Shown here: piece after piece, positions 44,228-53,082 of the stretch
How positions within the stretch are numbered: the first letter of the stretch is position 1
Layout of the letters: the number at the start of each line of letters is the position of its first letter
Assembly: GCF_017565765.1 (NCBI RefSeq)
Contig: NZ_JAGDYP010000008.1
Span: 62,001 to 126,000, forward strand
Source: Capnocytophaga bilenii
GTDB taxonomy: Bacteria; Bacteroidota; Bacteroidia; Flavobacteriales; Flavobacteriaceae
DNA: 64,000 nt
Reading direction: 5' to 3'
The notes under the pieces: model-generated
What the model was told of the DNA's origin: nothing
Database searches by the model: none
Seen by the model: the letters and a program-made list of their open reading frames with translations, nothing else
Translations under genes and position numbers: made by a program

Positions 44228-45697
44228 ATGATTTTAGAGCAATTACTAAAAGGAATAGCTATAAAAGCTACTCTTTATGTAGAGGGGTTTGAAGATAAAG
44301 AGATTACATCTATTTGCTTCGACTCACGCGAAGTGAAACCAGGTTGTATGTTTGTAGCTATAGTAGGTACAAACTCCAACGGACATATTTATATAGACGA
44401 AGCAAGCCGAAAGGGAGCGGTAGCTATAGTTTGTGAGAAGTTGCCGCAACTTCTATTCCCTGATATTAGCTATATAGTTGTACCTAACAGCCATAAGGCT
44501 TTGGCTTTATTAGCTTCAAATTACTACGAAAACCCGTCTAAAGAGCTAACTTTAGTGGGGGTTACGGGCACTAATGGAAAGACTACTATAGCTACGCTTT
44601 TATATCAGCTTTTTAAGAAAAGAGGTGAAAAGGCTGGATTGTTATCTACAGTAGCTGTATATGTAGATGAGGATCGTTATGAAGCTACACACACCACCCC
44701 CGACCCACTACAGCTGAATCGTTATCTAAGGGCAATGGTAGCTCAAGGAGTACAATATTGCTTTATGGAAGTAAGTTCGCACGGTATAGACCAAGGACGT
44801 ACTGAAGGACTGCTATTTGCTGGGGGGGTATTTACAAATTTAACTCGCGACCATTTGGATTATCACGAAACCTTTGCAGCTTATAGAGATGTAAAAAAAC
44901 GCTTTTTTGATAATTTACCTGCTACTGCTTTTGCTCTTGTAAATAATGATGACAAAAATGGTGCTTATATGTTGCAAAACACTAAGGCTCACAAATATAC
45001 TTATGCCTTAAAAACAGCTGCAGATTTTAAAGCGTATATTATTGAAAACAGATTTGACGGACTATTATTACGTATCAATCAGCAGGAAGTATGGACAAAA
45101 CTTATAGGAGAATTTAATGCATATAACTTGTTGGCTGTATTTGGGGTGGCTACTCTTTTAGGTGTAGATAAAATAGAAGCGCTTACATTACTTAGCAGTA
45201 TAAGCCCCGTTGCAGGGCGTTTTCAGTATGCCGTTTCGGCTACAGGGGTAGTTACTATTGTAGATTACGCCCACACCCCTGACGCTCTTGAAAATGTGCT
45301 AAAAACAATAAATGATATACGCACTCACAACGAGACACTTACTACTGTAGTGGGCTGCGGTGGCAATAGAGACAAAGGAAAACGTCCTATAATGGCAGAT
45401 ATAGCCACTACACTAAGTGATAATGTAGTACTTACCTCGGACAACCCACGTAATGAAGAACCAGAGGCTATACTTGCTGAAATGGAACAGGGAGTACAAG
45501 CGCAGCATTTTCATAAATTGCAAACCATAACCGATAGACGGCAAGCTATACAAGCCGTATGCAAAAGTGCAAAAAAAGGCGATATTATACTTATTGCAGG
45601 CAAGGGGCACGAGACTTACCAAGAGATAAAAGGCATAAAACACGACTTTGACGACTTTAAAATAGTGCAAGAATATTTGGCTCTATATAAGAAATAG
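44228..45697 (+). CDS. murE: UDP-MurNAc-L-Ala-D-Glu:meso-diaminopimelate ligase MurE
   Basis: 489 residues. ATP-binding GVTGTNGKTTIATLLYQLF near residue 110, the carbamoylated-lysine region HLDYHETFAAYRDVKKRFF, and DNPRNEEPEAIL, the motif that selects meso-diaminopimelate. So the organism uses mDAP in its peptidoglycan. I start at ATG 44228; a TTG two codons earlier is less likely. mraY and murD, which normally follow, do not: the next gene is a PAS protein with its own promoter. Confidence 0.97.
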   Translation: MILEQLLKGIAIKATLYVEGFEDKEITSICFDSREVKPGCMFVAIVGTNSNGHIYIDEASRKGAVAIVCEKLPQLLFPDISYIVVPNSHKALALLASNYYENPSKELTLVGVTGTNGKTTIATLLYQLFKKRGEKAGLLSTVAVYVDEDRYEATHTTPDPLQLNRYLRAMVAQGVQYCFMEVSSHGIDQGRTEGLLFAGGVFTNLTRDHLDYHETFAAYRDVKKRFFDNLPATAFALVNNDDKNGAYMLQNTKAHKYTYALKTAADFKAYIIENRFDGLLLRINQQEVWTKLIGEFNAYNLLAVFGVATLLGVDKIEALTLLSSISPVAGRFQYAVSATGVVTIVDYAHTPDALENVLKTINDIRTHNETLTTVVGCGGNRDKGKRPIMADIATTLSDNVVLTSDNPRNEEPEAILAEMEQGVQAQHFHKLQTITDRRQAIQAVCKSAKKGDIILIAGKGHETYQEIKGIKHDFDDFKIVQEYLALYKK

Positions 45698-45794
45698 GAT
45701 TATAAATAGCACTGATAATAAGATTATTACAAAAAAAAAGAGAATGAATTGTAAAAAAACTTGTTTTTTATTTGCTTATTAATAATAGCTTTTA

Positions 45795-45802
45795 TACCTT
45801 TG
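45795..45802 (+). promoter_or_regulatory. Promoter of the PAS-protein gene
   Basis: TTTG at 45771-45774 and TACCTTTGCG at 45795 with 20 bp between, 31 bp before the start. Confidence 0.65.
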
Positions 45803-45832
45803 CGAGTGCGTATTATATAAAAACGAAAGACT

Positions 45833-46522
45833 ATGCCTGGACAAAACATCAATAAACCTACCCCTATTAACCAAGAAGTAGTATGGGATAAAACCAAAAC
45901 CATTATTAGTAAAACTGATAAGTTTGGAAATATTACTGATGTAAACCAAACTTTTGTAGACGTATGTGGATATACTGCTAACGAGCTTATAGGTAAACCA
46001 CATAATATTATACGCCACCCCGATATGCCCAAGATTATATTCAAGATTACTTGGGATAATATCTTAGCAGGACGTAACTTTCACGCTATCATAAAGAATC
46101 TTTCAAAATCGGGGAAGTACTATTGGGTAATTACAGATTTTGAAGTGGGTCGTAATATTATGAATGAGGTAGTGAGTATCACTGCCCGTAGGCGTGCCAT
46201 TCCAGACTATGTAGTTACTGACCATATAGAGCCTTTATACCAAACTCTATTGAAACTTGAAAAGATAGGTGATATGCCACTTAGTAATCGCTATTTCAAA
46301 GGTTTCTTAGAGAAACAAGGTAAGTCATACATAGAATATGTAATGAGTATCCTTGAAGGTACAAGTGCTGCTAATCCTTCGGATATGCAATTTGACCCTA
46401 TAGGAGGTACTAACACTACTGATGAGATTTCAGACGATATATTTAGTGAAGAACACCCATCGGAGAATACAAACATTACACAGCGCAAGAGTTTCTTTGC
46501 TAAATTGTTCTCTACAAATTAG
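45833..46522 (+). CDS. Stand-alone Aer-like PAS domain protein
   Basis: 229 residues with an N-terminal PAS domain (about residues 15-125). The segments TDKFGNITDVNQTFVDVCGY, PHNIIRHPDMPK and YYWVITDFEVGR are close to the PAS of Aer-type redox sensors, which bind FAD. There is no TM segment, kinase, cyclase or methyl-accepting domain; the rest is a helical stretch and a disordered acidic tail ending RKSFFAKLFSTN. A soluble redox or oxygen sensor is inferred; its partner is unknown. Confidence 0.8.
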   Translation: MPGQNINKPTPINQEVVWDKTKTIISKTDKFGNITDVNQTFVDVCGYTANELIGKPHNIIRHPDMPKIIFKITWDNILAGRNFHAIIKNLSKSGKYYWVITDFEVGRNIMNEVVSITARRRAIPDYVVTDHIEPLYQTLLKLEKIGDMPLSNRYFKGFLEKQGKSYIEYVMSILEGTSAANPSDMQFDPIGGTNTTDEISDDIFSEEHPSENTNITQRKSFFAKLFSTN

Positions 46523-46605
46523 TAGTAATAATTGATGAGAGAAAATAAGTACAAAAGGCAATAAACAACAATAGAAATACCTTAAGTTTGAGTATTATTA
46601 AATAC

Positions 46606-46643
46606 AAAAAAACTACCAAGTTTCACAACTTGGTAGTTTTTTT
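46606..46643. terminator. Bidirectional terminator between the PAS gene and yajC
   Basis: AACTACCAAG (46611-46620) pairs with CTTGGTAGTT (46629-46638), with A-rich and T-rich flanks on both sides, serving the convergent PAS and yajC genes. Confidence 0.85.
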
Positions 46644-46662
46644 ATTGTAATTAAAGGAAGAT

Positions 46663-46968
46663 TTAAGCTTCTTTTATTTCTTTTTTATCGCTTTTATCGG
46701 TGTTTTTGAGTTTAGCAGATAGTTCCATAGAGATAGCTGTGCGCTCAAATTTTATTTTTCCTGAAAGGGTTTCGAGTACACAAGTATCATCGGTGAGCTC
46801 TACAATGCGCCCGTGCATACCGCTTTTGGTGATTACTTTATCGCCTTTCTTCATTTCTTTGATAAAGTTTTTTTCTTGTTTTTGTCGCCTCATTTGGGGG
46901 CGAATCATCATAAAATAAAGCACCGCAAATACCAATATATAAGGTGCTAATTGATTTAATGTTTGCAT
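46663..46968 (-). CDS. yajC: Preprotein translocase subunit YajC
   Basis: 101 residues with one TM helix (APYILVFAVLYFMMIRPQMR) and the YajC core KNFIKEMKKGDKVITKSGM. It accompanies SecDF in the membrane. It lies 35 bp after nusB on the same strand, so they are likely one transcript ending in the terminator at 46606-46643. Confidence 0.95.
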   Translation of the reverse strand: MQTLNQLAPYILVFAVLYFMMIRPQMRRQKQEKNFIKEMKKGDKVITKSGMHGRIVELTDDTCVLETLSGKIKFERTAISMELSAKLKNTDKSDKKEIKEA

Positions 46969-47003
46969 TCGTTATTAATTTAAATTATTGTATTTATCAT
47001 TTG

Positions 47004-47939
47004 TTATAGGAGTCCTCGTCCTATTTTTTTTATTTCGTCACTTTCGGTGAGCTGTTTATGAACAGTAGTTAGTATACCATTGATAAAGAAGTTACTTTTG
47101 GAGGTGGAATAGTCTTTGGCAAGCTCTAAATATTCATTAATGGTTACTTTGACTGGAATACTTGGAAAATAAAGAAACTCGCTGACTGCCATTTTAATAA
47201 GGATAAGGTCGAGGATGGCTACGCGTTCTTTATCCCAATTGGTTAATTTGCTTTCTACTAATTTTTTTAGCTTATCATCATTGAGTACTGTTTTTTTAAG
47301 CAAATCGGTGAGGTATTTTTTTTCTTCATCACTATTATATAGTGAAGGGGTGAAATACTTTTGTGGGGGATTAGGGCGTAAATTGGTGAGTAACTTTACA
47401 ATATAACTATTTACTACAGGATAATCATCTGTCCAAGTAATATTGTAGTCATCAATAAAGTCGTAGAGCTCGTCATTTGGGGCTATAATTTCTTCAAATA
47501 TAGCGATGACGAAGTCTTTATCGGTATTAAAGTCGTTTTTTTGGGTACTGTATTGCTCGTAGATGCTACTGGAGCATATGTCTTTATAGAGGTTTTTGAC
47601 GTATTCGTAATGTACATCAAAAAGATTTATATGGGCATTTTCAATAGCATCTTGTAGTGCGTTATTTTGGGAGATAGCACATAGAAGTTGGTTATTAACA
47701 ATGGCTAAATGGGTGTTGTTATTGGTGGTTAGGTATTTTTTTTGAGCTATATTATGTTGATGGGTAGCGTATTTATGGATTTCGGTAAGTAATGAAAATT
47801 GTAGTAGATACAAATCGTACAAATTGGCTGCACTTTCTTCTAAGAATTTCAATTCTTTATCTAAATCTTGACTTTGGCTTTGTTGCAAAGCATATACCGA
47901 CTGCATTACTTTAGCCCTAATATGTCGTCTTGTAATCAT
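47004..47939 (-). CDS. nusB: Transcription antitermination factor NusB
   Basis: 311 residues, about twice the E. coli length. The conserved NusB helices are in the last 130 residues (TNWDKERVAILDLILIKMAV, VKVTINEYLELAKDYS, KSNFFINGILTTVHKQL), while the first half has the Bacteroidota extension starting TRRHIRAKVMQSVYALQQS. NusB with NusE keeps polymerase processive on rRNA operons. A -7 box lies 39 bp upstream. Confidence 0.94.
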   Translation of the reverse strand: MITRRHIRAKVMQSVYALQQSQSQDLDKELKFLEESAANLYDLYLLQFSLLTEIHKYATHQHNIAQKKYLTTNNNTHLAIVNNQLLCAISQNNALQDAIENAHINLFDVHYEYVKNLYKDICSSSIYEQYSTQKNDFNTDKDFVIAIFEEIIAPNDELYDFIDDYNITWTDDYPVVNSYIVKLLTNLRPNPPQKYFTPSLYNSDEEKKYLTDLLKKTVLNDDKLKKLVESKLTNWDKERVAILDLILIKMAVSEFLYFPSIPVKVTINEYLELAKDYSTSKSNFFINGILTTVHKQLTESDEIKKIGRGLL

Positions 47940-47977
47940 AATTTGTGAGAACTTCTTTAAGCTTGTTTTTGAGGTTG

Positions 47978-47985
47978 CAAAGGTA
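47978..47985 (-). promoter_or_regulatory. -7 box for nusB-yajC
   Basis: CGTACCTTTGCAACC on the minus strand, upstream of nusB. Confidence 0.6.
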
Positions 47986-48099
47986 CGAAAAAACGTGTAA
48001 TTAGCAAGTAAAAAAGGATTATTTTTAGGGTAAATGTTAATATTTTGCTAATTTTGATGTTTTTTAGGGTTAATTTTTTGGTATGATAAAATATATTCT

Positions 48100-48107
48100 T
48101 ACTTTTG
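48100..48107 (+). promoter_or_regulatory. Promoter of the HU gene
   Basis: TTTTTTG ending at 48080 and TACTTTTGTGC at 48100 with 19 bp between, 32 bp before the start. Confidence 0.65.
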
Positions 48108-48138
48108 TGCGAATTAACTTCATTTAAAAAGTTATCAT

Positions 48139-48414
48139 ATGAATAAAACAGAATTAATTGATGCTATTGCAGTAGCATCAGGTGTATCAAAAGCTGATAC
48201 AAAGAAGGCTGTGGAAGCGTTTTTCTCGACAGTAGAAGATGCTCTTAAAAAAGGTGACAAGGTGTCTATCGTAGGATTTGGTTCTTGGCAGGTAGCTGAC
48301 AAAGAAGCAAGAGAGGCTAGAAACCCTCGCACTGGCGAAGTTATCAAAGTACCTGCTAAAAAGGTTGTAAAATTTAAGGCAGGAGCTGAATTAGCCGATG
48401 CTGTAAACAACTAA
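48139..48414 (+). CDS. hup: HU family DNA-binding protein
   Basis: 91-residue histone-like protein that bends DNA as a dimer. NKTELIDAIAVASGVSKADT forms the helical body and GFGSWQVADKEAREARNPRT the beta arm, ending in VVKFKAGAELADAVNN. Its length and motif agree with bacterial HU. Single gene with its own promoter and terminator. Confidence 0.97.
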   Translation: MNKTELIDAIAVASGVSKADTKKAVEAFFSTVEDALKKGDKVSIVGFGSWQVADKEAREARNPRTGEVIKVPAKKVVKFKAGAELADAVNN

Positions 48415-48425
48415 TTGCTCACTAC

Positions 48426-48460
48426 AAAAGTCCCTTTGCCTTTAGGAGAAAGGGACTTTT
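48426..48460 (+). terminator. Terminator of the HU gene
   Basis: AAAAGTCCCTTT pairs with AAAGGGACTTTT over 12 bp with an 11-nt loop, followed by T-rich sequence, 12 bp after the stop. Confidence 0.85.
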
Positions 48461-48475
48461 TTATTTTTGAATTAT

Positions 48476-48571
48476 GTCACATACTCAGCTGCGCCAGCTC
48501 GCTGACTTTCTTTCGCTCAACCTTCGCTTATCCTTCGCTTATCCTTCGCTCAAGGTTCGCTCAAGGTTCGG
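48476..48571. repeat. Dispersed repeat, reverse copy of the 35.2-kb block
   Basis: Read on the minus strand it contains GAAAGTCAGCGAGCTGGCGC and GCTGAGTATGTGAC, preceded by about five GAGCGAAGG-like units of 10-11 bp (CTTCGCTTATC-type on the plus strand). It sits directly after the HU terminator. Confidence 0.8.
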
Positions 48572-48660
48572 TGGAACTAGTGGACTAATGAAAGTAATGG
48601 GAGTGATGTGATGATGAAATGTGAATCAAAAATAAACAACAACTAAAAACTAATAGTAAG

Positions 48661-49359
48661 ATGAAAATGAAAAAAATAGTGGTGCTTACGGGTGCTGGGG
48701 TGAGTGCAGAAAGTGGAGTGAATACTTTTCGGGATGCAGGAGGCTTATGGGAGGGCTACCGTGTGGAAGATGTAGCTACGCCACAGGGATTTGAAAATAA
48801 TCCTGAATTGGTATTGAACTTTTACAATGAGCGCAGGCAGCAACTATCTACTGTAAAGCCTAATAAGGCGCATCTTTTGATTGCTGAACTACAAAAGGAC
48901 TACGAGGTGGTGGTGATTACTCAAAATGTAGATGACCTTCACGAACGTGCGGGAAGTAAGCATATTATTCACCTACACGGGGAACTGCTAAAGATGCGTG
49001 AGGTGGATAACGATATGGTTACTTACCCTTGTAATCACGATATAAAAGTGGGTGATTTGGGGGTAAATGGAAAACAATTACGTCCGCATATTGTATGGTT
49101 TGGCGAAGATGTACCTATGATTATCAGGGCAGTAGAAGAGGTAGAAACTGCTGATATTGTATTGGTAATAGGTACTTCGCTACAGGTATATCCGGCAGCA
49201 GGACTGATGCATTACGCTCCTGAAGGTACGCCTATTTATTATATAGACCCTCACCCAAGTATTGGCAGCAGTGGTAATATTACGGTTATTGCCGAAAAAG
49301 CGAGTGTAGGGGTAGAAAAAGTGATTGATTTAATTAAAGAAAGATATAAAAATGAGTAA
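48661..49359 (+). CDS. cobB: Sirtuin NAD-dependent protein deacylase
   Basis: 232 residues. GAGVSAESGVNTFRDAGGLW (NAD binding), TQNVDDLHERAG, HLHGEL with the catalytic His, and VIGTSLQVYPAAGL define the sirtuin fold. FYNERR contains the Tyr-x-x-Arg pair linked to removal of acidic acyl groups (SIRT5/CobB class). The four zinc cysteines are missing: only one Cys remains in TYPCNHD, so this is a zinc-less form. It overlaps the next gene by 8 bp. Confidence 0.93.
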   Translation: MKMKKIVVLTGAGVSAESGVNTFRDAGGLWEGYRVEDVATPQGFENNPELVLNFYNERRQQLSTVKPNKAHLLIAELQKDYEVVVITQNVDDLHERAGSKHIIHLHGELLKMREVDNDMVTYPCNHDIKVGDLGVNGKQLRPHIVWFGEDVPMIIRAVEEVETADIVLVIGTSLQVYPAAGLMHYAPEGTPIYYIDPHPSIGSSGNITVIAEKASVGVEKVIDLIKERYKNE

Positions 49360-49591
49360 TTTTCCTAAATTTTTATTGGCAGACAACACTGATTTTCCTG
49401 ATGATATCTTTGTTGTGCATTTGGAGTTTCCGCGTTTTGTACTAAATGTAGATACCAATGAGGTGGAATGGCTTGAGGAGTTTGAAGAGGAGGACACCAA
49501 GGAACTTGAAACTGAAAGTGAGCGCCTGATAGAAGAGGCTTTGGCTTTTTACGAACGTGAGATTATACGTATTGAAAGAGACGAATATTAG
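49352..49591 (+). CDS. Conserved small acidic protein, unknown
   Basis: 79 residues, very acidic ([20 protein letters not shown]), with [20 protein letters not shown] at the start. I recall similar short proteins in Flavobacteriaceae but no function. It overlaps cobB by 8 bp and ends 2 bp before pyrF, so the three are co-transcribed. Confidence 0.8.
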   Translation: MSNFPKFLLADNTDFPDDIFVVHLEFPRFVLNVDTNEVEWLEEFEEEDTKELETESERLIEEALAFYEREIIRIERDEY

Positions 49592-49593
49592 TG

Positions 49594-50400
49594 ATGAAAC
49601 AGTTAAAAAAACTTATCAGTGATAAAAAATCTTTGCTATGTGTGGGTTTGGATACTGATATGGCAAAAATACCTGCACATTTGCTAAAAGAGGAAGATCC
49701 TATATTTGCTTTTAACAAGGCTATTATAGAGGCTACGCATTGTTTTGCGGTGGCTTATAAGCCTAATACGGCTTTTTATGAGGCGTATGGAGAGAGAGGG
49801 TGGTCATCTCTAAAAAAGACTATTGCTTACCTGAATGAGTATTATCCTGATATTTTTACGATTGCAGATGCAAAGCGTGGAGATATTGGAAATACTTCGA
49901 GCCGATATGCGAAGGCTTTTTTTGAGGATTTGAACTTTGACAGTGTAACGGTAGCTCCGTATATGGGAAAGGATTCGGTAGAGCCTTTTTTAGCTTTTAA
50001 AGATAAATATACGATACTATTAGCTCTTACATCAAATGAAGGTGCTTATGATTTCCAGACGCAGCTTGTAGATGGAGAACCTCTTTACAAGAAAATTTTA
50101 AGGACGTCATTGGGATGGAAGAACAGTGAGCAACTGATGTATGTGGTGGGTGCTACAAAGGCTGAATATTTGAAAGAAATACGCCAGATAGTGCCTCATC
50201 ATTTTTTACTTGTACCTGGTGTGGGTGCGCAAGGGGGTAGTTTGGAAGAGGTGTGTAGTTATGGGATGAATGAGGACTACGGCTTGCTAATTAACTCATC
50301 GAGAGGGATTATTTATGCTTCGGAAAAAGAGGATTTTGCTGAAGTGGCTGCCCAAAAGGCTGCTGAATTGCAGCAAGAAATGGCTAAATTTATCAAATAA
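49594..50400 (+). CDS. pyrF: Orotidine-5'-phosphate decarboxylase
   Basis: 268 residues. It converts OMP to UMP, the last step of UMP synthesis. [50 protein letters not shown] (the Asp-Lys catalytic array) and [15 protein letters not shown] are the group 2 OMP decarboxylase pattern found in Bacteroidota. ATG 49594 is preferred over the GTG immediately before it. Confidence 0.96.
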   Translation: MKQLKKLISDKKSLLCVGLDTDMAKIPAHLLKEEDPIFAFNKAIIEATHCFAVAYKPNTAFYEAYGERGWSSLKKTIAYLNEYYPDIFTIADAKRGDIGNTSSRYAKAFFEDLNFDSVTVAPYMGKDSVEPFLAFKDKYTILLALTSNEGAYDFQTQLVDGEPLYKKILRTSLGWKNSEQLMYVVGATKAEYLKEIRQIVPHHFLLVPGVGAQGGSLEEVCSYGMNEDYGLLINSSRGIIYASEKEDFAEVAAQKAAELQQEMAKFIK

Positions 50401-50417
50401 CGAATAACAATCTTTTT

Positions 50418-50864
50418 ATGATTACATTTTTAACAAAAGAAAACATTACTCCGCAAATAGAACAAGATGCTCATAATTTATTTGCACAACTGAGCCGACG
50501 CTACCAGCGTAGCCTTAGAGAACTATTTGAAGATGAGGAAAAAGCTCCTTACATAGTGGGATATGTGGAGGATGGACGACTAAAGGCGATGGCTTCGATG
50601 GCTATTTACCAAGTAATTTCGGGCTACAAGGGCTGGATAGAAGATGTGGTGGTAGATGCTTCGCAACGTGGAAAAAAATTAGGTACGCAGCTAATTCAGC
50701 AACTCATCAAAAAAGGAGAATCTTTGGGCTTAGGGGAAATATTGTTATTTTCTTCACCTGATAATGTAGCTGCTATTAAGCTATATGAAAATGAGGGGTT
50801 TAAGCATAAAGGAGTGGAGGTATTGGTGAAAGCTTTAAAAGAAATCTACCCTCCTGAAAGCTAA
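50418..50864 (+). CDS. GNAT-family N-acetyltransferase
   Basis: 148 residues. The acetyl-CoA loop is QRGKKLGTQLIQQL near residue 95, followed by LFSSPDNVAAIKLYENEGFK, the usual GNAT C-terminal strand-helix. The acceptor cannot be told from the sequence. It lies 17 bp after pyrF on the same strand. Confidence 0.85.
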   Translation: MITFLTKENITPQIEQDAHNLFAQLSRRYQRSLRELFEDEEKAPYIVGYVEDGRLKAMASMAIYQVISGYKGWIEDVVVDASQRGKKLGTQLIQQLIKKGESLGLGEILLFSSPDNVAAIKLYENEGFKHKGVEVLVKALKEIYPPES

Positions 50865-50882
50865 TGATTGGATTTTGTTTTG

Positions 50883-50890
50883 TAATTTTG
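50883..50890 (+). promoter_or_regulatory. Possible -7 box for queH-truB
   Basis: TGTAATTTTGCAGCC, 26 bp before the queH start; no good -33 element at the usual spacing. Confidence 0.45.
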
Positions 50891-50915
50891 CAGCCTTATA
50901 GATAATAGATAAACG

Positions 50916-51563
50916 ATGGAATTGATAAGAGAGCAACTTGTGCTTCCGAACAATGGCAAGAAATTGTTATTGCACTCTTGTTGTGCGCCTTGTTCGGGGG
51001 AGGTGATAGAGGCTATTCAGGCTTCAGGAATAGATTTTACTATTTATTTTTATAATCCTAATATTCACCCTTTAAAAGAATATGAATTACGCAAGAATGA
51101 GAATATTCGTTTTGCTGAAAAGTGTGGGATTCCTATTGTAGATGCTGATTACGACAGCGATAATTGGTATGAACGGGCTAAGGGTATGGAGATGGAGCCT
51201 GAACGAGGTATTCGCTGTACGATGTGTTTTGATATGCGTTTTGAACGTACGGCTCTTTATGCACACGAAAATGGATTTGATACCATTAGCAGTTCGCTGG
51301 GTATTTCGCGCTGGAAGAACTTTGACCAGATAAATGATAGTGGCTTGCGAGCTGCTGCTAAATATGAAGGGCTTACTTATTGGACGCATAACTGGCGCAA
51401 GAAAGGAGGTTCGGCACGGATGCTGGAAATAAGTAAGCGAGAGCACTTTTATATGCAGGAATATTGTGGCTGTGCTTATTCGTTGCGAGATACTAACAAA
51501 TGGCGTTTGGAACACGGAAAAGAGCGTATAAAAATAGGTGAAAAATACTACGGAATAAACTAA
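50916..51563 (+). CDS. queH: Epoxyqueuosine reductase QueH
   Basis: 215 residues. QueH reduces epoxyqueuosine to queuosine in tRNA wobble position 34. The cysteine motifs [14 protein letters not shown] near residue 20, [14 protein letters not shown] near residue 100 and [11 protein letters not shown] near residue 183 supply the iron-sulfur and metal ligands known in the family. It replaces the cobalamin-dependent QueG of other bacteria. It lies 14 bp before truB. Confidence 0.95.
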   Translation: MELIREQLVLPNNGKKLLLHSCCAPCSGEVIEAIQASGIDFTIYFYNPNIHPLKEYELRKNENIRFAEKCGIPIVDADYDSDNWYERAKGMEMEPERGIRCTMCFDMRFERTALYAHENGFDTISSSLGISRWKNFDQINDSGLRAAAKYEGLTYWTHNWRKKGGSARMLEISKREHFYMQEYCGCAYSLRDTNKWRLEHGKERIKIGEKYYGIN

Positions 51564-51577
51564 AACCCATAATAATA

Positions 51578-53077
51578 TTGATTTCAGCACAAGAATTTTC
51601 GGAAGGAAGAATTATTTTGATAGATAAGCCCTTACATTGGTCGTCATTTCAAGCGGTAAATAAGATAAAATGGGCTATCATTAAGCATTATAAACTTAAA
51701 AAAATAAAAATAGGGCACGCTGGGACTTTAGACCCACTTGCTTCGGGGTTGCTTGTGCTATGCACAGGTAAATATACCAAGAAAATTACTGAAATACAGG
51801 ACGCTACTAAAACCTATACGGGGACTATTACTTTGGGGGCTACTACTCCCTCATATGATATGGAAACTGAAGTGGATACCCACTACCCTACTGCTCATAT
51901 TACTCCTGAAATGATAGAGCAGGTGCGGCAACAATTTACGGGGGAACTACTGCAGACTCCTCCTGTATTTTCGGCTATCAAAAAAGAGGGAAAGCGCTTG
52001 TACGAGTTTGCTCGTGAAGGTGAGGTGGTGGAAGTACCGCAACGGACTATTTATATTCACAACTTTGAGATTGATGCTACTAACTTTCCTGAGCTTCACT
52101 TTGAGGTAACTTGTAGTAAAGGGACTTATATTCGTTCGCTAGCGAATGACTTTGGCAAAGCTTTAGGTACGGGAGGTTACCTATCGGCATTGAGACGTAT
52201 AAGGATAGGAGACTACAAGGTGGAGGATGCATTATCACCAGATGCGTTTGTAGAGGCTTATATTCCTGATTTGAGGGGGGGTAATGTTAAGCCTTTGGAG
52301 GCTAAGGAGGTGACACCCTCGTTTAAAAAGAAGAAAAAAAACAATTGGTTGGAGCGTGAATGGCAGCAATTTACAGGTATGTTTTCACGAGGTGACAAGG
52401 CAATAATGCTTACTTTATTGATACTTTTTGGGACAGTTATTACCCTGATGGCTACGCAGTTGCAACATAAACCTAAAGAAATTTTGATAGAGATGGTGCA
52501 ATTACCTGATGATGTACCCTTACCTCCTACTCCTATCGATGAGCTTCCTACCTCGCCTACTCCTAATACTTTATCTTCAAACAATCTAACTACTAATGCT
52601 TACAACCAAGCAAATCCTCTGCTACAACATTCTACTGATGAAATAAAGACTTTAGATGAGTTGCTGAACGAGCGTATGGCTACTGAAATGGCTACTGCCA
52701 AAGATGAGTTGCTAAGTAGCGACCGCACTACTACGGACTTTGTGGTGAATGAAAAAACTAGTGCTGATATAAAGGTGCGTGAAACTGACAAAGTGAATAA
52801 AAATACACTTGTAAAATACAGTTTACAAGGCAGAACGGGGGTTATTCCTAATCCTGTATTTACTTGTGAGGCTGAAGGGCAGGTGGTGGTTATCATTACA
52901 GTAAATGATAATGGTAGAGTTACAAAAACGAGTATAGACAGACAGCAATCTACTACTGATAACGATTGCTTAATAGATAACTCTCTACGCTATGCCCAAC
53001 AGGCTAAATTTAATGTTAATATTCAGAAAAAAGAACAAATTGGTTCTATAACTTATATTTTCCAACGTAAAAGATAA
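51578..53077 (+). CDS. truB: TruB tRNA pseudouridine synthase fused to a membrane/TonB-like region
   Basis: 499 residues against roughly 230-300 for TruB. Residues 1-230 are TruB (LIDKPLHWSSFQAVNKI, the catalytic HAGTLDPLASGLLVLCTGK, TCSKGTYIRSLANDFG), which makes psi55 in tRNA. Then come a lysine-rich linker, one TM helix near residue 270 (IMLTLLILFGTVITLMAT), a proline-rich stretch (DDVPLPPTPIDELPTSP), and a C-terminal domain resembling energy-transducer or TolA-type C-termini (ADGQVVVIITVNDNGRV-like; DNSLRYAQQAKFN). The join has a run of seven G at 52274-52280. TTG 51578 is the likely start. The fusion could be real, slippage-controlled, or due to a one-base error. Confidence 0.85.
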   Translation: MISAQEFSEGRIILIDKPLHWSSFQAVNKIKWAIIKHYKLKKIKIGHAGTLDPLASGLLVLCTGKYTKKITEIQDATKTYTGTITLGATTPSYDMETEVDTHYPTAHITPEMIEQVRQQFTGELLQTPPVFSAIKKEGKRLYEFAREGEVVEVPQRTIYIHNFEIDATNFPELHFEVTCSKGTYIRSLANDFGKALGTGGYLSALRRIRIGDYKVEDALSPDAFVEAYIPDLRGGNVKPLEAKEVTPSFKKKKKNNWLEREWQQFTGMFSRGDKAIMLTLLILFGTVITLMATQLQHKPKEILIEMVQLPDDVPLPPTPIDELPTSPTPNTLSSNNLTTNAYNQANPLLQHSTDEIKTLDELLNERMATEMATAKDELLSSDRTTTDFVVNEKTSADIKVRETDKVNKNTLVKYSLQGRTGVIPNPVFTCEAEGQVVVIITVNDNGRVTKTSIDRQQSTTDNDCLIDNSLRYAQQAKFNVNIQKKEQIGSITYIFQRKR

Positions 53078-53082
53078 AAACT

